Shown: piece by piece, positions 28,401-43,400 of the stretch | Layout: the number at the start of each line of letters is the position of its first letter | Numbering within the stretch: position 1 is the stretch's first letter | DNA from: Branchiostoma floridae | Taxonomy: Eukaryota; Chordata; Leptocardii; Amphioxiformes; Branchiostomatidae | Assembly: GCF_000003815.2 (NCBI RefSeq) | Contig: NW_023365703.1 | Span: 1-61,877 of the forward strand | Length of the DNA stretch: 61,877 nt | Reading direction: 5' to 3' | Position numbers and translations under genes: made by a program | The notes under the pieces: generated by a model | What the model saw: only the letters and a program-made list of their open reading frames with translations | The model's database searches: none | Told to the model about the DNA's origin: nothing

Positions 28401-31400
28401 GCCTAACTCAAGTAACTCCAAAACGGCTTAACATATGTTCGCCAAATTTCTTAGCGAATGATCTAAACGTCAATTATGGGTGTTTTACAATACTAGTACG
28501 TTGCCAATCTGAGTTCTTAGGAGACATCAAATATAAAACGGCAAAGTAAAGCCGCGGTGCGTTATATCAGCCTGACAAATGGCTCCCCGCTCTTGAAAGG
28601 GGTTAACAAAACACCAAGAACTATTTTTGAAAGCTAGACCGCAGTTAGAAGTAGTGTATTTACGCTTGTTGACCAACTTTCAGGGGTTTAGCGGTGCGTT
28701 TCGCTATTATATTCGAGACGAGTTACGCACTGCATGGGGTTTTCCGACATGCCGTTATAGGACAAGGATCAACTACTTCCGGGTCAACTGTACTTTCAGT
28801 GCAGTGTTGTTGCGCTGTCACCTCAGTCGGCGATATGTCAGAAACTTTCATACATTTAATGATTACTGTACTATTGGGATTGATTTCGAAATATTACATA
28901 TTATAGTTCAATGCAGAGGCTTTCCGATATTAAGTGAGCTTTATACGGATGAAACAGTGCCAGAACACTACAGGTCGGTCAAAAAAATTGACACAGTTGT
29001 CCCACTGTCGAAACTTTCCGTTATTAAAGGTTAATAGGACTTTCTACAAGTGTGTCATATAGATTGACACAGTTCTTGTCCTGTCGAAGCTTTCCGTTAT
29101 GAAGGGAGGTTTATACGGACAGAACAGTGCCATTCTACAGGTGTATCGAATAAATTGACACAGTTGTCCTACTGTACAAGCTTTCCGTTATTAAGGGAGG
29201 TTTATATCGATGGAACAGTGCCATTCTACAGTTGTATCAAATAAATTGACACAGTTGTCCTACTATCGAAGCTTCAGTATTAAGTGAGGTTTATACGGAC
29301 AGAACAGTGCCATTCTACAGGTGTATCAAATGAATTGACACAGTTGTCCTACTGTCAAAGCTTTCCGTTATTAAGGGAGGATTTTATGGATGGAACACTG
29401 CCATGCTACAGGTTTTTCAAATATATTGACACAGTTGTCCTATTTTCAAAGCTTTCCGTTATTAAGGGATGTTTATACGGATGGGACAAAGACTTTCTAC
29501 AAGTGTGTCATATAGATTTACACAGTTCTTGTCCTGTCGAGATTTTCCGTTTTAAGGGAGGTTTATACGGATGGAGCAGAGACTTTCTACAAGGGTGTTA
29601 TATAGATTGACGCAGTTCTTGTACTGTTGAGGTTTTCCGTTTTAAAGTGAGGTTTATACGGAAAGAACAGTGCCTTATTACAAGTCCCACTGTCGAAGCT
29701 TTCCGTTATCAAGAGATATTGATTCGGATGAAACAGAGAGTTTTTATAAGTGTATCATATAGATTGACACAGTTGTTTTTCTGTCGAGATTTTTCGTTTT
29801 TAAGGGAGGTTTATACGGATAGGACAGTGCGTATACTGCAGGTGTATACAAAATGACACAGTTGACCCATTGTCGGCGCTTTCTGATATTAAGGGAGGTT
29901 TACACGGATGGAACAGAGACTTTCTACATGTATGTTATAAAGATTGACACAGTTCTTGTCCTGTCGAGATTTTCCGTTATCAAGGGAGGTTTATAGGGAT
30001 GGAACAAAGGCTTTCTACAAATCAGCGCTAGAAATGTGAAAATTAACGATTTTCGTCAAAACTGCCTATTAAGAAACGGTACCGTTTGCCATTGCAACAC
30101 GAAAAATTGAAAAATTTCCAATCAATCTATTTGAAATTGTCGCCAGCTTTCTTTTAGGAAAATTCACGAATTTTTTCGCTCTAGCTAGCGTAAGTCGTTC
30201 CGTCGTTATGCGACATAAAAGTTGGCACAGGCCTCAAAAGACTCTCCGGTCTGAATAGCGTTAAACATTTCTTGTATCCAATAGAGAAACGCAACAATTT
30301 ATATAAGGTATGGGAACATATTAATCAAAAGGGGTCTTTTCCTGTTTGCTTTACCGCAAGTACATAAAGATAAATTATGCCGCATGCCGTTAGATAAAAC
30401 CACCAGCTTATAACATAAACAAGCATTTACAAGTAAATCCTCTCGTATATATTTACAACAAACCTTTGACAGCTTCATGCCCGGGTTTGCATCCTTCCAC
30501 ACAACGCCCCTCATGTACAAACTTGCACGTGGTACAGTCGTTTGAAGTTGGACCTGAACAGGTCCTTTTCCCTGTGTCACTGATGTCCTCACAAAGACTG
30601 CTGCATTCTATCAACATAAATATTAACGTTGACATGGAGATAATTGAATTTAAAGACAATAACCATTGCATGCGAGATTGGAATTACCGAAATTATAATT
30701 AATGCCACTTTTTGTTCACATAGATGCGTTCTATTCAGAGTAACTGTGGTATCAGGTCGAATATTCCCACAAACCTCTGCAAACGTCGTTACTATCAAAG
30801 TGAGTAAGAGGACACATCTTCTGACACTCCAAAGCACCATTAGACCCTTTCGTCTTCAAGCCCTTTATGCCTGTACACAAAAGAAATGGTAGAACTTTGT
30901 AATATTTGTATTTACTACGGACAACATGACAATGATGTGACTTACAATTGGGTATGGCAAACAACGACGTCGCGTTTGATCTGAAGTAATGTTTTCATTC
31001 TCATTGAAGTACATCTATATTTCTTTGTATACGACATTTCATAAACTTGGCAAACTTATGAAATCATTCGATCGTTTCAAAACATTGAATTGAAACGCCT
31101 TATATGGCCAAATTCTAACTGTTACTATCAATTTCAGAAAAGGAACCAAGATTGGGAGTTTTAACAGATTATTGCATACATTATTATATCAATAATTTAT
31201 GGTTAATGACCTGTCCCGAGGTGTATGTTGTGTCATAACGCCTGGTCCTTTGCCATAACCACCGAATGAAACCACCGAGTGGTTTCTTGTTTCTCTATCC
31301 TATCATTTCCGTACGTATATTTCACACATTGGGGATTAATGCGTGAACTAAAGCCTATTGTTATCTACCCGGCGTGGTAACACGTGGGCTGTGCGGGGCC

Positions 31401-34400
31401 TGGGAATCACCGGACAGGCGACTGTGCAGGAAAACGCACGAATTTAACGGTATGCACACGCTGAACCCGGAAAACCTTCCTACTGCCTGCCTGCGTCAAG
31501 TTTAACGTCCATGTTCAAAAAAAAAAGTTAAAGTTTGCCCATGCATCTACAGACGCGTAGGGCGGCGCCCATCCCCACTTCGAGGCCCTTGGGCCACACA
31601 TGTGCAAGCCACTACAGCAGGGGGCTGGTCCACTGGTAGTGATGTGCGTTTAATTTCCATACTCTTCCTCATTAATGCTAAGTGCTAAGCAGAGAAAGCA
31701 GCATGTACCATTTTTAGAGTCTTTGGTATGACTCGGCCGGGGATCGAACTCACGACCTACCGGATGCAAGGCGAACACTCTAACCACTAGGCCATTGCAC
31801 CGGTCTAACCGGTACATGTACCTGCCTAGAAAATACTATAGATCCGCATTATCTGCAAAATTAATGCAACTGAATGCTTAGGTTATTCCCTCCCAATCAG
31901 AATAATAAAAACACCCATTGTAGTTTGAAACAGGACATTAAGTCTGACCAAACTTACACAACTTACTCCCCTCCCAAAGACGTATCCATTACCTAAAAAT
32001 CATGGAAGATTAGCAGATACCAATTATGCATATACGTCCCTAATTTGTAAAATGTGAAAGTGCCCTCATTCATCTAAGTATATGTAGTAATTGATTGGAT
32101 TATCAACATTGTGACCTGTGTAAGTTAATTAAAGGTGTACATAACCAACCATAGATTATGCAGATGTGCAAGTCATATGTATAATCAGAATATTTCAGAT
32201 AGGTATGATGTCTCCGAACTCGTGTAAGGTGTAGTTTTTGTGTAAGCCAGGAAAGCAGTTCCGGCCAGCCATCACAGTGTGCGTACGCTAAAGACAATGC
32301 CCCTGCAAAGGCTGATTATGACAAGGAAAGGACCAATGCGCCCAAGTTGACTACGAACTACATTTCAAACACATTTGTTTACTGATAACCCAAAACATCA
32401 ACCTCTAGCCTGACCGTATGTTTTTTATACTGTTTTTGTCAACAGTAATGAAGAAAAAACCGCATAACTTACATGTACAGGATTTTGTAGCATCAACAAT
32501 TCGCATGTGCTGCGGACATTGAGCGACGCACTTGAATCCGACAATGTTCCCTTTGCTGTCATGCCGCGGCACTTTCAGATGTTTACAAGCGATGCAGTTA
32601 TTCGGAGAATTGGATCCACTTGTGCGGCAACCTGTGTACGGGATTATATCTTTCTTAACATGCTTTTGGAGAATAAAAACTTTGTTGGAAGACAATTCTC
32701 TAGGTACAATGTATAACTTCGTTGGAAGACAATTCTCTAGGTACAATGTATGACAGCAATTATTAGACATTATGCAGACGAATAAAACCTAAAATCTTGA
32801 TAACCCTCAAGCACCTTTTTTTGCGACTAAAATGACCGAGTGGGGTCCATACGGACCCCAAAATATTTTGTTCATAAAATCTCAGTTCCAATTCTTATGG
32901 GGAATCATTGTGCATGCATTGCTTCGTCAATGTAAGAGGAATATTTTGAGATGTTAAAGTGTTGCCAATTCCAGCTCATCATCATAATTTATGCAAAAGA
33001 TCAGAAGGACCACATTTTGCACTAAACCTATCCTGACCAGAGAGGGGAATTTAAGTCCCTCAGCAAATTTTATGTTGCATAACTCTTGTGATAAGCTACG
33101 AAACTTGGTACTACATCACAAAATATTGTTAGCAAACCTTTTTTTTTGCAAAAAAAGTAAGTTGATAATTTTTGGGTTGCCATGGCAACGGAGTTCTAAA
33201 AGGCATATTTTTGCCAAAATTTGTCAATTTTGATTCAAACAATGTTTTTTTGGTAAACTACACTTGTTTTCTAACAACAAATAAATTCTGTGACATTTAA
33301 CGTTATTTTCATGATTCAAAATTAATAATCTATGCTAATTTCATGACGTCATTAGTCAAAATCCAAGATGGCCTCTATTATTAGCTAAATGACGTCATAA
33401 TGTCGTCATATTATATGGTAATGACACAGAAGTTTTGATGAGGATTTAGTTTTACATGTTTATTATCCTCTAAAAGTTTGGTGGTTATACGATAAGTAGT
33501 TAAGGAGTAAGTCTCTAAAGTTTGTTTCAAAAACTGCATTTTTTTTGCTGGGGTCCGTTTGGACCCCAGACGAATTGATCACGGAGTTTCTTTATAGTTT
33601 CCAAAGTATTGAACCAATCTACGTAAAAACTTCAGAGAAGATATACTAGTAGAAGATATTGACTGACAAAGTCACGGAAGGAATTTTTCTTCAGATCAAA
33701 TATGTTCAAATGGTACTTACAAATGTACGCCTGGGGTCCAAATGGACCCCACTCGGGTGTTTGGGGGATAACTAAAGCAATAGTGACTGGTATAGCCCTT
33801 TGATATTAGACTCATTGTAAAATCCTCAAATGAGCACCAAGATTGCTTACTTGAGCTTGAGTTGGTTCGAAATAAACCTTACGAAATTTCTTTGTTTAAC
33901 ACAGCATTATCATGTTGTTATGGTTGCGGGTATCAATGATTTGATCACTTATTTTGCATGAAATGCTTGGTATACAGTGAGAGGATCCAAGTTTATTACT
34001 AGCACATTTGTGAGAAAACAAAAGATAGAGGCGGCAAGGAGATCGCCATACTGACTGTTGCACGGTAAGAGTAGCATGTGTGTAGCCTGCGAGATATATA
34101 AACACTGTTCTTTATTAAGTCGAGAGGTCTTAACTTTTTTTTCAAATGTAAATAAAGGCTATTCTACAAGATTAAACCACGCCCGTCTGCACAGATCAAA
34201 GGGCCATTCAAGAATACATCCAGGACACAAGGGTAAAGTGATAGGATTAATTCGCCTTTCAACTCTGTATGTCTACGACCCGATTTAACACTTTTATGCA
34301 CTTAGGATATTGCAATTGTCTAATTCCATTTGTATTGTCTCTGTTTTTGTCAGCAAGGCTAGCCCTTTGAAATAGCCATAGGCTAATTGGGCAGTCCTGG

Positions 34401-37400
34401 CTGTGCGAGCTGAACAGCCAGACTTATAAAATTGATAAATGAATAAAAAAACTCGCTCCCTTCTCGGGTAAGTTACGGCCTGTGATTCGATGAAGCTTGC
34501 CGAGGAGTGAAAAAGGGCGCGGTCCCTCAAGGTTACCAGGGCGATGGAACGGAACATGAAATTCGAACCACTACGTGTCCACAGTTGACCCCGCTTGACC
34601 ACAACGTAGCAGAACGGTCCAATGTCATAATGTAACGATACATTGCGAAAACAGGAACTCACTATGTATGGGGCACACTCACCACTTTTGGTAAAACGTC
34701 AAAATTCAAACCGTATTAGATATTGATGAAGAATGTATCAAATATTGACATAATTCGATGCCTATGACAAAAAGAGGCCCTCGCGGAAGCCGCATAATGG
34801 TACCGTCCGAGCCCGTTCGATCGAACGGCCGAACCCTTGGGTTGTGAAATGGCACAGGAAAACGACAGCGGCGCTGGCAGCGGTTCTGAAGGACTGTTAC
34901 CATCGCATTTACGGGCTTCGTCCTCGGTGACAACAGTACTTTTGCTGACAATATAGACAAATTCGTATTTATAATCCATTTTAAAAGAAATTTATCCATC
35001 GCTATTTGTTTTGATCATGAAAGGATTTCCTCTAGAGCGGATTATTGACCAAAAATTAGAAAAAAATCAATTTTACCTATTTTTTACCCAAAAAAAGTTA
35101 TGATGAATTAATATACAACAAAATAGCGACGGACAAACTAAATCAACTTGATTTTATCTGTCATCCTGTGAAATAGGAGGGTCCAGAACGTTGTCTCCAC
35201 CGAGGACAGGGCACATGAAATGAACCTAATATTTTTTAACCAAAATGTGTGTTTTTTAACCCAAAAATCTATCATATCAACATAATTTGTCCGGTGTTTT
35301 ATTTCATTTAATTACTACTAGCACCTTGTGAAATTTCATTGCAATACGACAATGCTATCGAATTTTACAAGCATGTACCCATTTTACCTTGTCTACCGCA
35401 GTGTCACATGCCGTAATTGACCAGAGTTCGCTAACTGCTATATTCAACTCTAAGTACATTGAATCCAATACATAAAAATATGTCTTGGATGCCAGGATGT
35501 GACATTTTATAGAATAATCCGTCACGCCATACACTGTCAAATGTTTTCATCAAGTCCACAAAAAACAATTCAACTTTCTTGTTTGTGTTTCCTTTGAATG
35601 GGGAATATCAGAATAAAGACATTGTCGCCGATGATGTTACTCTTTTAACCCTCAAACCACCGTACCTTTTTTGTGACGTAGATTACCGAAAAACTGTATT
35701 TGTACAAAACGTTATGGGGTCGTTTTGTACAAATACAGTTTTTCTGGTGACTCTTTTTGTGATTTGTATATATGTATAGCTTCATTAATCTATGTGGGAC
35801 AGTTTGACATGATTAGGTGAGAATAAGTCAAGCTCATTATCATAATTTATGCTAAAGATCATGAGGACTACATTTTGCACCTTTTCAGACAGGACAAGGT
35901 CTTTTTTATGCTTGCACCAACTTCAAAGTCACATAGCCCCTGAATAGCTTATGCTAGGGCCACCAAACTTGATCCCTTTTAGAAGAAATTTAATAGCAAG
36001 CAATTCAAGTGAATAAAAAAACTTTATCATTTTTCATGTTGTCATGGCAACGGAATTCTGACAGGCATATTTATTTAGCAATTTTCTAATTTTGGCTTAA
36101 ACATCCAAGTTTTAAGGTTTTCTTGGCAAACCACACTTGTGCATGACATCTTATGAAATTCAACGTAAATTTTTATGATTCAATATTCATAATTTATGCT
36201 AATTTGGTGACGTAATCAGTTTAATTTCCAAGATGGCGGCCAATTTAAGCTAAATTACGTCATGACGTCGTCATATAACATGATAATGACACAAAATTTG
36301 TTACCATAACTTTGTTGCACATAAACACCATTCTCTGAAAATTTTGTGATCATACGACAAGTAGTTTAGGCGTGGGTTCCAAAAGTTTGTTTAAAAAATC
36401 GCTGGGGTCAGTTTTGACCCCACTGGACCATACATAAACTTTCTACGATAACTTAATCAACAATGAGCCAATCTCGGTAAAAACGTATGAGAAGTTATAA
36501 GACATATATACAAACAAACGCATAAAAGGAAATTTGTTTTCAACCAGAAATACCATAATGGCACATATTAATATACGTCTGGGGTAAGTTTTGACCCCAT
36601 ACGGTTGTTTGGGGTTTAGTAGTTTTATAGTAATAATGTTTTTCTACAAAGTTCTGCAGCTTATAGTTTCTGAGATGTGTTAACAGTTTTGACAAACAGC
36701 TTGAAAGAGCGAGTCCACTGTCGTAATCAAAGTCCAACTCGTCACCAGATTTGAATGTTTCAGTTATAATACAAAGTAGATGGAGATGTGCCTCCAGTAA
36801 GAATATACCAGAAAAAAAGGAACCAAATGACAGACGAAACGGTTTTATATTTTATAAATGTAAGAATTATGCTCTGGGAATTTTTAGATGTTAACTCCTA
36901 AACACACCTTTTTGCGACTAAAATGACCGAGTGGGATCAAAACGGACACCAAAGGTTTTGTTCAATAAAATTCATTTCCAATTCTTATCGGTAATCATTG
37001 TACAAATATTGCTTGGCCAATATAAGAGGATTGGTTCAGTATGTTATGGTGTTGCTAAGTCAAGGCCATTATCGAAATTCATGCAAAAGATCAGAAGGAC
37101 CACGCTTGGCACAAACCTTATTCTGACCAGGGAGCGCATTTTGAGGCCCTCATCACCTTTTTATCAATAAAGTCGTATGAAATTCAATGTTCATTAATGT
37201 GAAACGGGAAGGACCTTTTGGACGAGATTAGAAGAACACAAGAAAGAAGCCAACAACTTAGATGCCATCAAATACACAAGATCTCGGAAAAGACATACGC
37301 TAAAAGAGGAGAAGAAGTCGGCAGTGACAGATCATATGGCCAGGAACAATTGCGTAATTGACTGGGAGGGGGCCAGGATCATAGACAGGGAAGACAACAG

Positions 37401-40400
37401 GCGGGCACGGTGGATTAAGAAGGTCTGGATAAGAAAGTCAACCCCAGTGATGAACCGGGACGAGGGAGGATACAAGCTAAGCCATGTTTTGGACTGTTTT
37501 CTCACCGCAAAAGCGCCACCTACATCGGCTACATATAGCGGTGAGAAGCAGAACTCCAGTTTAAAGCTCTGACGAATGTGTCTTAAAGACATCGAAACGT
37601 AAGCAATGGAAGTACCTGCTGGTTGTGTAATAAGAATTCTCCTTCATCCTATATCCTACCAACTTGATCAAACTATTTTCGGGTTGATAGTCAAACGATA
37701 AGTAGCTTAGGGTGGGTCTCAAAATTTGTTTTGAAAACTGTCACATTTTGCTGGGGTCAATTTGGACATCAGATGGACTGAACACAGACTTACCGTTATA
37801 CTATTCACAGTACTAGCAATTTCCGTAAAAACCAGAGGGTATAGAATATATTGGCTAACAGAGTCACGGCATTGATTTTTTTTAAAGATTTAAAATGTTC
37901 AATTGGCCCTTCACAATTTACGTCTGGGATCAAAATGGAACCCACTCGGGTCTGTTTCATGCTGTCTAGAATTTATTTGGCAGTAAAAGAAAAACCTGAG
38001 AAATGTGATGAATTTTGTAATTTGTAAAACTGTCAAAGTGTTCTAACCGATCCGTGAATTAATTAAAAATAATAATTTATTTTTTGTATATATTTTTTCC
38101 AGATTATACGATGTTTCAAAGTGTTCTGTTTATTCTGTGCTTATGATTTTAGGGCCATTATTATATATGTAAGTTTTCAGTAAGTTGGTCACTTGTATAA
38201 TGACCATCAACATTTATTCTTATTTATTTTTATTTCTATTATATCAATTGACAATGATGTTGAAGATAACTAGCAACGAAAGAGAAAATTTAATCCAATC
38301 CATAAAAAGCTTTGTGCAAGAACTAGGTAAAACATGTATGACAACACATGATCCTCGCAGAGGATTATTTTTTTTTTTCGAACGTTTGTCAATTAATGTT
38401 CTGCTAAATATTGTGTGAGCTAATTTCGGCTTTATTAGTATTTCTCTTTACATTCAATATCCCCAGTAAATCAACACAACTTTTGTTACTAGTAAATGAC
38501 ATAATATAGATGAAAAAACGAAACTGACCTTCACACTCGGAGTGACATGTCTGCTGGCAGAACCCATCGATTTTTACCGTCCCTCGTCGACAGATAATGA
38601 AGTCCCTCGCCGGGATGTCCAGTAGAGACAGTCCCATCACCTTTACAGGATACTCCCCACTGCCGAAGGAATAGTATCGAAGGGACGCCAACTCCTTGAA
38701 TTTAATACTGAACCACACATGTGGCCGTTCCTATTGTAAGAGATGGAAAAAATGTTAATGATTGTATTTTTGCCCTGACAACTGAACGTATTTGTCAAAG
38801 CACTAGCTAACTGAAGTTCTTTTTTTCGTATATATAACATACCTCATTGTCAGGCGTCTTTCCGTATTGAATGACTGTGGAATTCTTTTCCAAATCCTCA
38901 GTCACACAGACAAAGTAAGATTGATACAGGGTTGCCGAACCAAGACCACCGGAGTCGTCATCTAGCTGGGTGGCGTGAAGCTTCAATGCCTGAACAGATA
39001 TGTGTAAAATTCGATTAACAATACATAACCAACCCAGTACATGTACATGCTATGATATGGCACCTATCTGGATTCATATCCAGATGCCCTTGTCAAAGTT
39101 CCTCATTTCTTCTACAATACGCCTAAGTGCAAGGAGGTGAGCTGAGGTCTAACGTCCATGACGAAAGCCGTTACTCCTGGTTTGACCGCAATACTCTATC
39201 CACGACAGGGCGGATCCTGTTGAGTAAACAACGGTTGTAGGCTTTATATGCTATTTGGGACAGGGCTAAGGCGATACCTCTGTAGTTGTCAGTTTTCCAC
39301 AGGTCTCCTTTCTTTGGTATGGGATTAATTCCAGATATACCCCATTCCTTAGGACGGCTACCACTGTAAGTGGCATTACAAAAATTCAGAAATAATCTCT
39401 TCATTTTTGGTATTTTCCAAAACTCCGGTGTGAGACCATACAGGCCTGGTGCTTTTCCGTTTTTTCCAGCAAGGTGCACTTCATTCAAGGGTAACTCAAC
39501 ACGTTGGATGTCAATATTGATGTGAGCTTGTAAAATTAACTTTGTGGGATCCACGCTGGGTATAGGTAGAATAGTTTGTCAGGGGATTTTGTCCACCAAA
39601 GGGTTGCGGAGTCTCTGGAGGGAGAAATATTGTTATCCTTTAAGATATAGTGAGATTAAATCTCCTAGTTAATTTTTTGCCAAACCTCTACGATCTGTAC
39701 ACCTCATAGTAATGCCCGGTCAATGCTAACTTAATCTTCTCGGGGTACAAACAGTTGCCCGAGAGTTGGATTCGGCAAACCTGAACCTAGATGCCCGCGT
39801 TTCAATCGGTGACCATGTGAACGTTGGGCATCTAGGTTCGGGACATTTATGTTCTATTGCGAGAAAGTTTTCTGGGTTATGGTATTTTTATACATACAAA
39901 AATATAACCAATCTCTCCCAGAGCTATCTGAGCTCATTTTCATGATTCGACTGGCTTGAATTGAGGTATAGCGGCGGTTGTAAAATGTACAATTTCTGGA
40001 CAAGATTTCTGAAGCTTGTTAGTATCTTAAACCTGCCCAACGCAGAACCAGAGGAAGTCACATGTTTAAATATCAGTTAATTACAGCTAAAAGAGACTTT
40101 TAAGTTTTCTTTCTTCCCTCGAACGGTTGTCGAGTGGAACAGACTGCCGAGGCACACTGCCCAGGCCCCGTCAGTCGAGGCCTTTAAGGCCGGTTTGGCT
40201 GCCTCGCCCTAATCCGCAAGCCCCCCCCCCCCTCAGCGACATCCCAGCAGGGGTTTTTAGAGGGTATACAAGACGAAGACGAAGGAGTATGTATTAAGAC
40301 TGGGACACATTTACACCCTTCTTGGGCTATTGACCTAGACTCTATTGTTCAATAAAATAGCAATACACATTACATAGACTATCATGTCTGCTGACTATGC

Positions 40401-43400
40401 AAATCATTGTTTCACTTTAAACTACGCGCGACTTGGAACATCAACACTAGTGCTCCTATTTCAGTTTTGATTTGATTTATTTGCACGTACAAAGACAGTA
40501 CAGAAAATAAAGTTAAAAATTGATTTATAAATACCATGCGCGGGAGAGGGAGAAGCCATATAGTCTTATACAGGCCCTCCTCCTGACAAATACTTAACAC
40601 AATTTAATTGAAATATGAAACAAATGATAACAAATCATAGATAAGTAACAATTAAATAATAAATGACAGTCAAATATAGGAAATATTGTGACATAAATGT
40701 AGACTGGTTTATTGAGTCAAAACAATTATGACAAATGAAAAACAGTCTTGCAGCCTGAGGGGCTGAATTGCACTGCTTGACAATCTTTTTTTGTCCACAA
40801 GTGATAGTTAGATCATGGGAGTGGCCTGACTATGTGGATTTGGTACAGCTTCGCCCACCCGAGGAGTTTGTTGGGGTCCCCGAGGGCGAAGCAACTCTTA
40901 GAACATCAACATGGCCATCTTTCCGAAGCAAAATACACTTTTTTTTATTTTAGTTATTAGAAACATGCAGTTTGTTTTCCCAGCAAGCAGGTACTGTAGG
41001 TTTGTTGAAGTAGATACTGGTCTGACTTCTCCCAAGTTCAAATCGTCCACATATTTCCAGTGTGGGTTGTCTGTTGCATCATTTATCATGGCCAAGAACA
41101 CAAGTGGGCCAAGTAAGGTCCCCAGGGCTACTTCAGATGTTAAAGCTTTCCCAGTTCGACATTGAGTCGTGGTACCTGACACGCTGTCTGCGATTAGACA
41201 GAAAGCTGCATATCCATGGTATAAGTGATGGTCTTGCGCCCATTGTTATAAGTTTGCTAATGGCCGTCGTGTGTCAGACACTGTCGAACGCTTTTGAGAA
41301 GTCGGTCAGGATAAGAGTGACAACAGTGCCTTTTCTCTCACCTCCTTCATAAAAGAAGTTAAGGAGGTCGACCAGGCAATGTGTTGTTGAGCATCCCTCC
41401 ATGCTGCCAAATTGCTTGCTGTCTACACGTTGTAAAATGTCTGAGAAAATCCAGGTGGTAACGAAAACTACACAAATCTTGGCGAGTTGTGCAGTCAAGG
41501 AAATTGCTCGGACTTTGTTCAGATCAGCTGAATATTCCTTGGGCACAGGGATCACTGTAGCATCCCGCCACATCTCGGGAACTCTACCCTCCCTTAGTGA
41601 TGTATTTAGTATGTCCGTTAGGGGGTTGAAGAGTTAATACGAAAACTCTTTGATGAGTTTTGGAAGTATCAGATCAGGGCCAGGAGCCTTGGATGCTGTG
41701 GCACATTGTAGACGGTGGTACATCTCCCAAGGGTTGATTTGACATGAATTACTGAGCTCGGTCTAGACCAGTTTCCCATGTGCCTAATCATTCTATGCCA
41801 CTGCGCTTGGTTAGAGTTCTTGATATTTTTTATTTGGTCTGCATAGTAATTTTCCTTACAGGTTGAGATAAGACGAGCAATCTTATTGCGGAGAACCTTT
41901 TACGGGTGGCATTGGCCATAAGAGTGTAGGCCTTCTGTCGCTTTTAACGCTGTGGTAGATGAAGCTATTTAAAAGGATAAAAACAAATCAAATACAGTAC
42001 AATAACAAATCATAGATACATAGCACATTAATTTTAAAAACAATAAAATTACAGTACCCTGAATGAAAATATGTTATATATTGTTAAATTTGTGGCCTTT
42101 ACTAATGGAATAGTACATGAACGAATGTGGTTGTGAGATTGCGCCTAAAACTCATCATGGACATTAGGTAAGACCGCGTGGCGCAGCGGCAGCGTCTTCG
42201 AACTCGTGACCGAGACACTGCACCAAATTGGATATTTTAGCATGCTTAATGGGATTCGTAAATGAAGCTTAAACATTTGAATATGATTAAGCTATTATTA
42301 AGCTACATTTAAGAAGTCGTAAATGCCACAACTAAAAATCGATATTTAAGACAAATTTAAGAAAAACGTTAAGTCCACTTAAACATGTAAATAACTTTAC
42401 ATATTAGTTAAGGTACACTTAACTTTGCCATTAACTATGACATTAATTTGCGCAGTTTTGCCAACAAAGTTTATATGTATCGACTAAATTAATCATCGCT
42501 CTTACTTTTCATTTTAATTATTTCATATACGATACTTTTAAACGGCCATTAGGAGAGTTTAAAGTCGTTTATTTAAGCTTTATTTAAGCTGCTTAAAGTT
42601 GGTGGTAATAGCGTCTGTCATCAGTCTAATGTTTTCTTCAATTAATGGATTTTGAATACTTTACTCCTTGATATCTTGTCATACTAGAGTTTATTCAAAA
42701 GCTTCTGCGCACACGCCTTTTATAATTACAGTGTGGACTCAAAAGTCCTGCAGAAGCGGACAACACCAACTCTGCATTGTCATAATACTGCCAAAAAAAT
42801 TTGTAGTACAATTTACTGATATATGTGATAGAGTTTCAGATATAAAGACATAAAACGTAACAGGACTTAGATCCTAAAGCTATAGCATGCAATGCCTAAT
42901 TGTTTTAGATTCGAAGGCGTCGCGTAGGACACGGCCTGTGCAGTAACGCAAACTAAAACAAAACAAAACAAAGCATCATACAAATATTTGGTTTACCGAT
43001 GTGGTAACTGATTTTCGCGAATTATGCACATTTTCAGCCTTGTAAATACTTGCACAGTATCATAAGATCGACCAATATGAATTGCAGAACACAAATTGTG
43101 AAGTAGCAGGTTTAGTGAGAGCCAGCAAGTGTATCTAGGTCATAAAAACAAATTCAAGTTCTGAGCGGGATTTTTTCTTTGTTTATATATCCACTGACTC
43201 AGCCCAAGCCACTTTTGTTTCAATCCATTTCTAAGCTTTTAAACACAATCAAGTACCAAATTGTACCGTAGACACCACAGAAAGTCGTTCATACTGGATC
43301 ACATAAAGTTCATGTTTTCAGAACTTTCATTATTAGATATAACGCGCTGCAGCAGTCTCTCCCAGCCTGGGGGCTGAATTTCCTCGGCACAATAAGAATT

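Larger units (their letters stand above)
36895..37970. mobile_element. Short piggyBac-like element split by a Penelope-like insertion
   Basis: The left part (36895 to about 37172) begins after TTAA with CTCCTAAACACACC and ACCGAGTGGGATC. The right part (about 37665-37970) resumes with AAACGATAAGTAGCTTAGGG and ends near CACTCGGGTCTGTTT. Compared with the copy at 32804, about 400 internal bases are replaced by the retroelement. The right end is decayed. Confidence 0.6.

Noticed and set aside
29284-29610. 108-codon open frame with internal repeats
   Set aside because: Product of a minisatellite with a period near 90; unit-length drift breaks the frame, and no start context or domain exists.
31517-31805. 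tRNA-Ala gene
   Set aside because: A and B boxes are present, but the acceptor stem does not close and a conserved non-tRNA body follows, so it is a SINE.
38404-38528. Extension of the 38529 exon beyond its donor (open frame continues)
   Set aside because: The GAAG|GTCAGT donor restores the furin-like sequence with the next exon; the read-through residues are hydrophobic and unrelated.
42171-42230. tRNA gene
   Set aside because: Only the A box and part of the anticodon arm are present; there is no B box.
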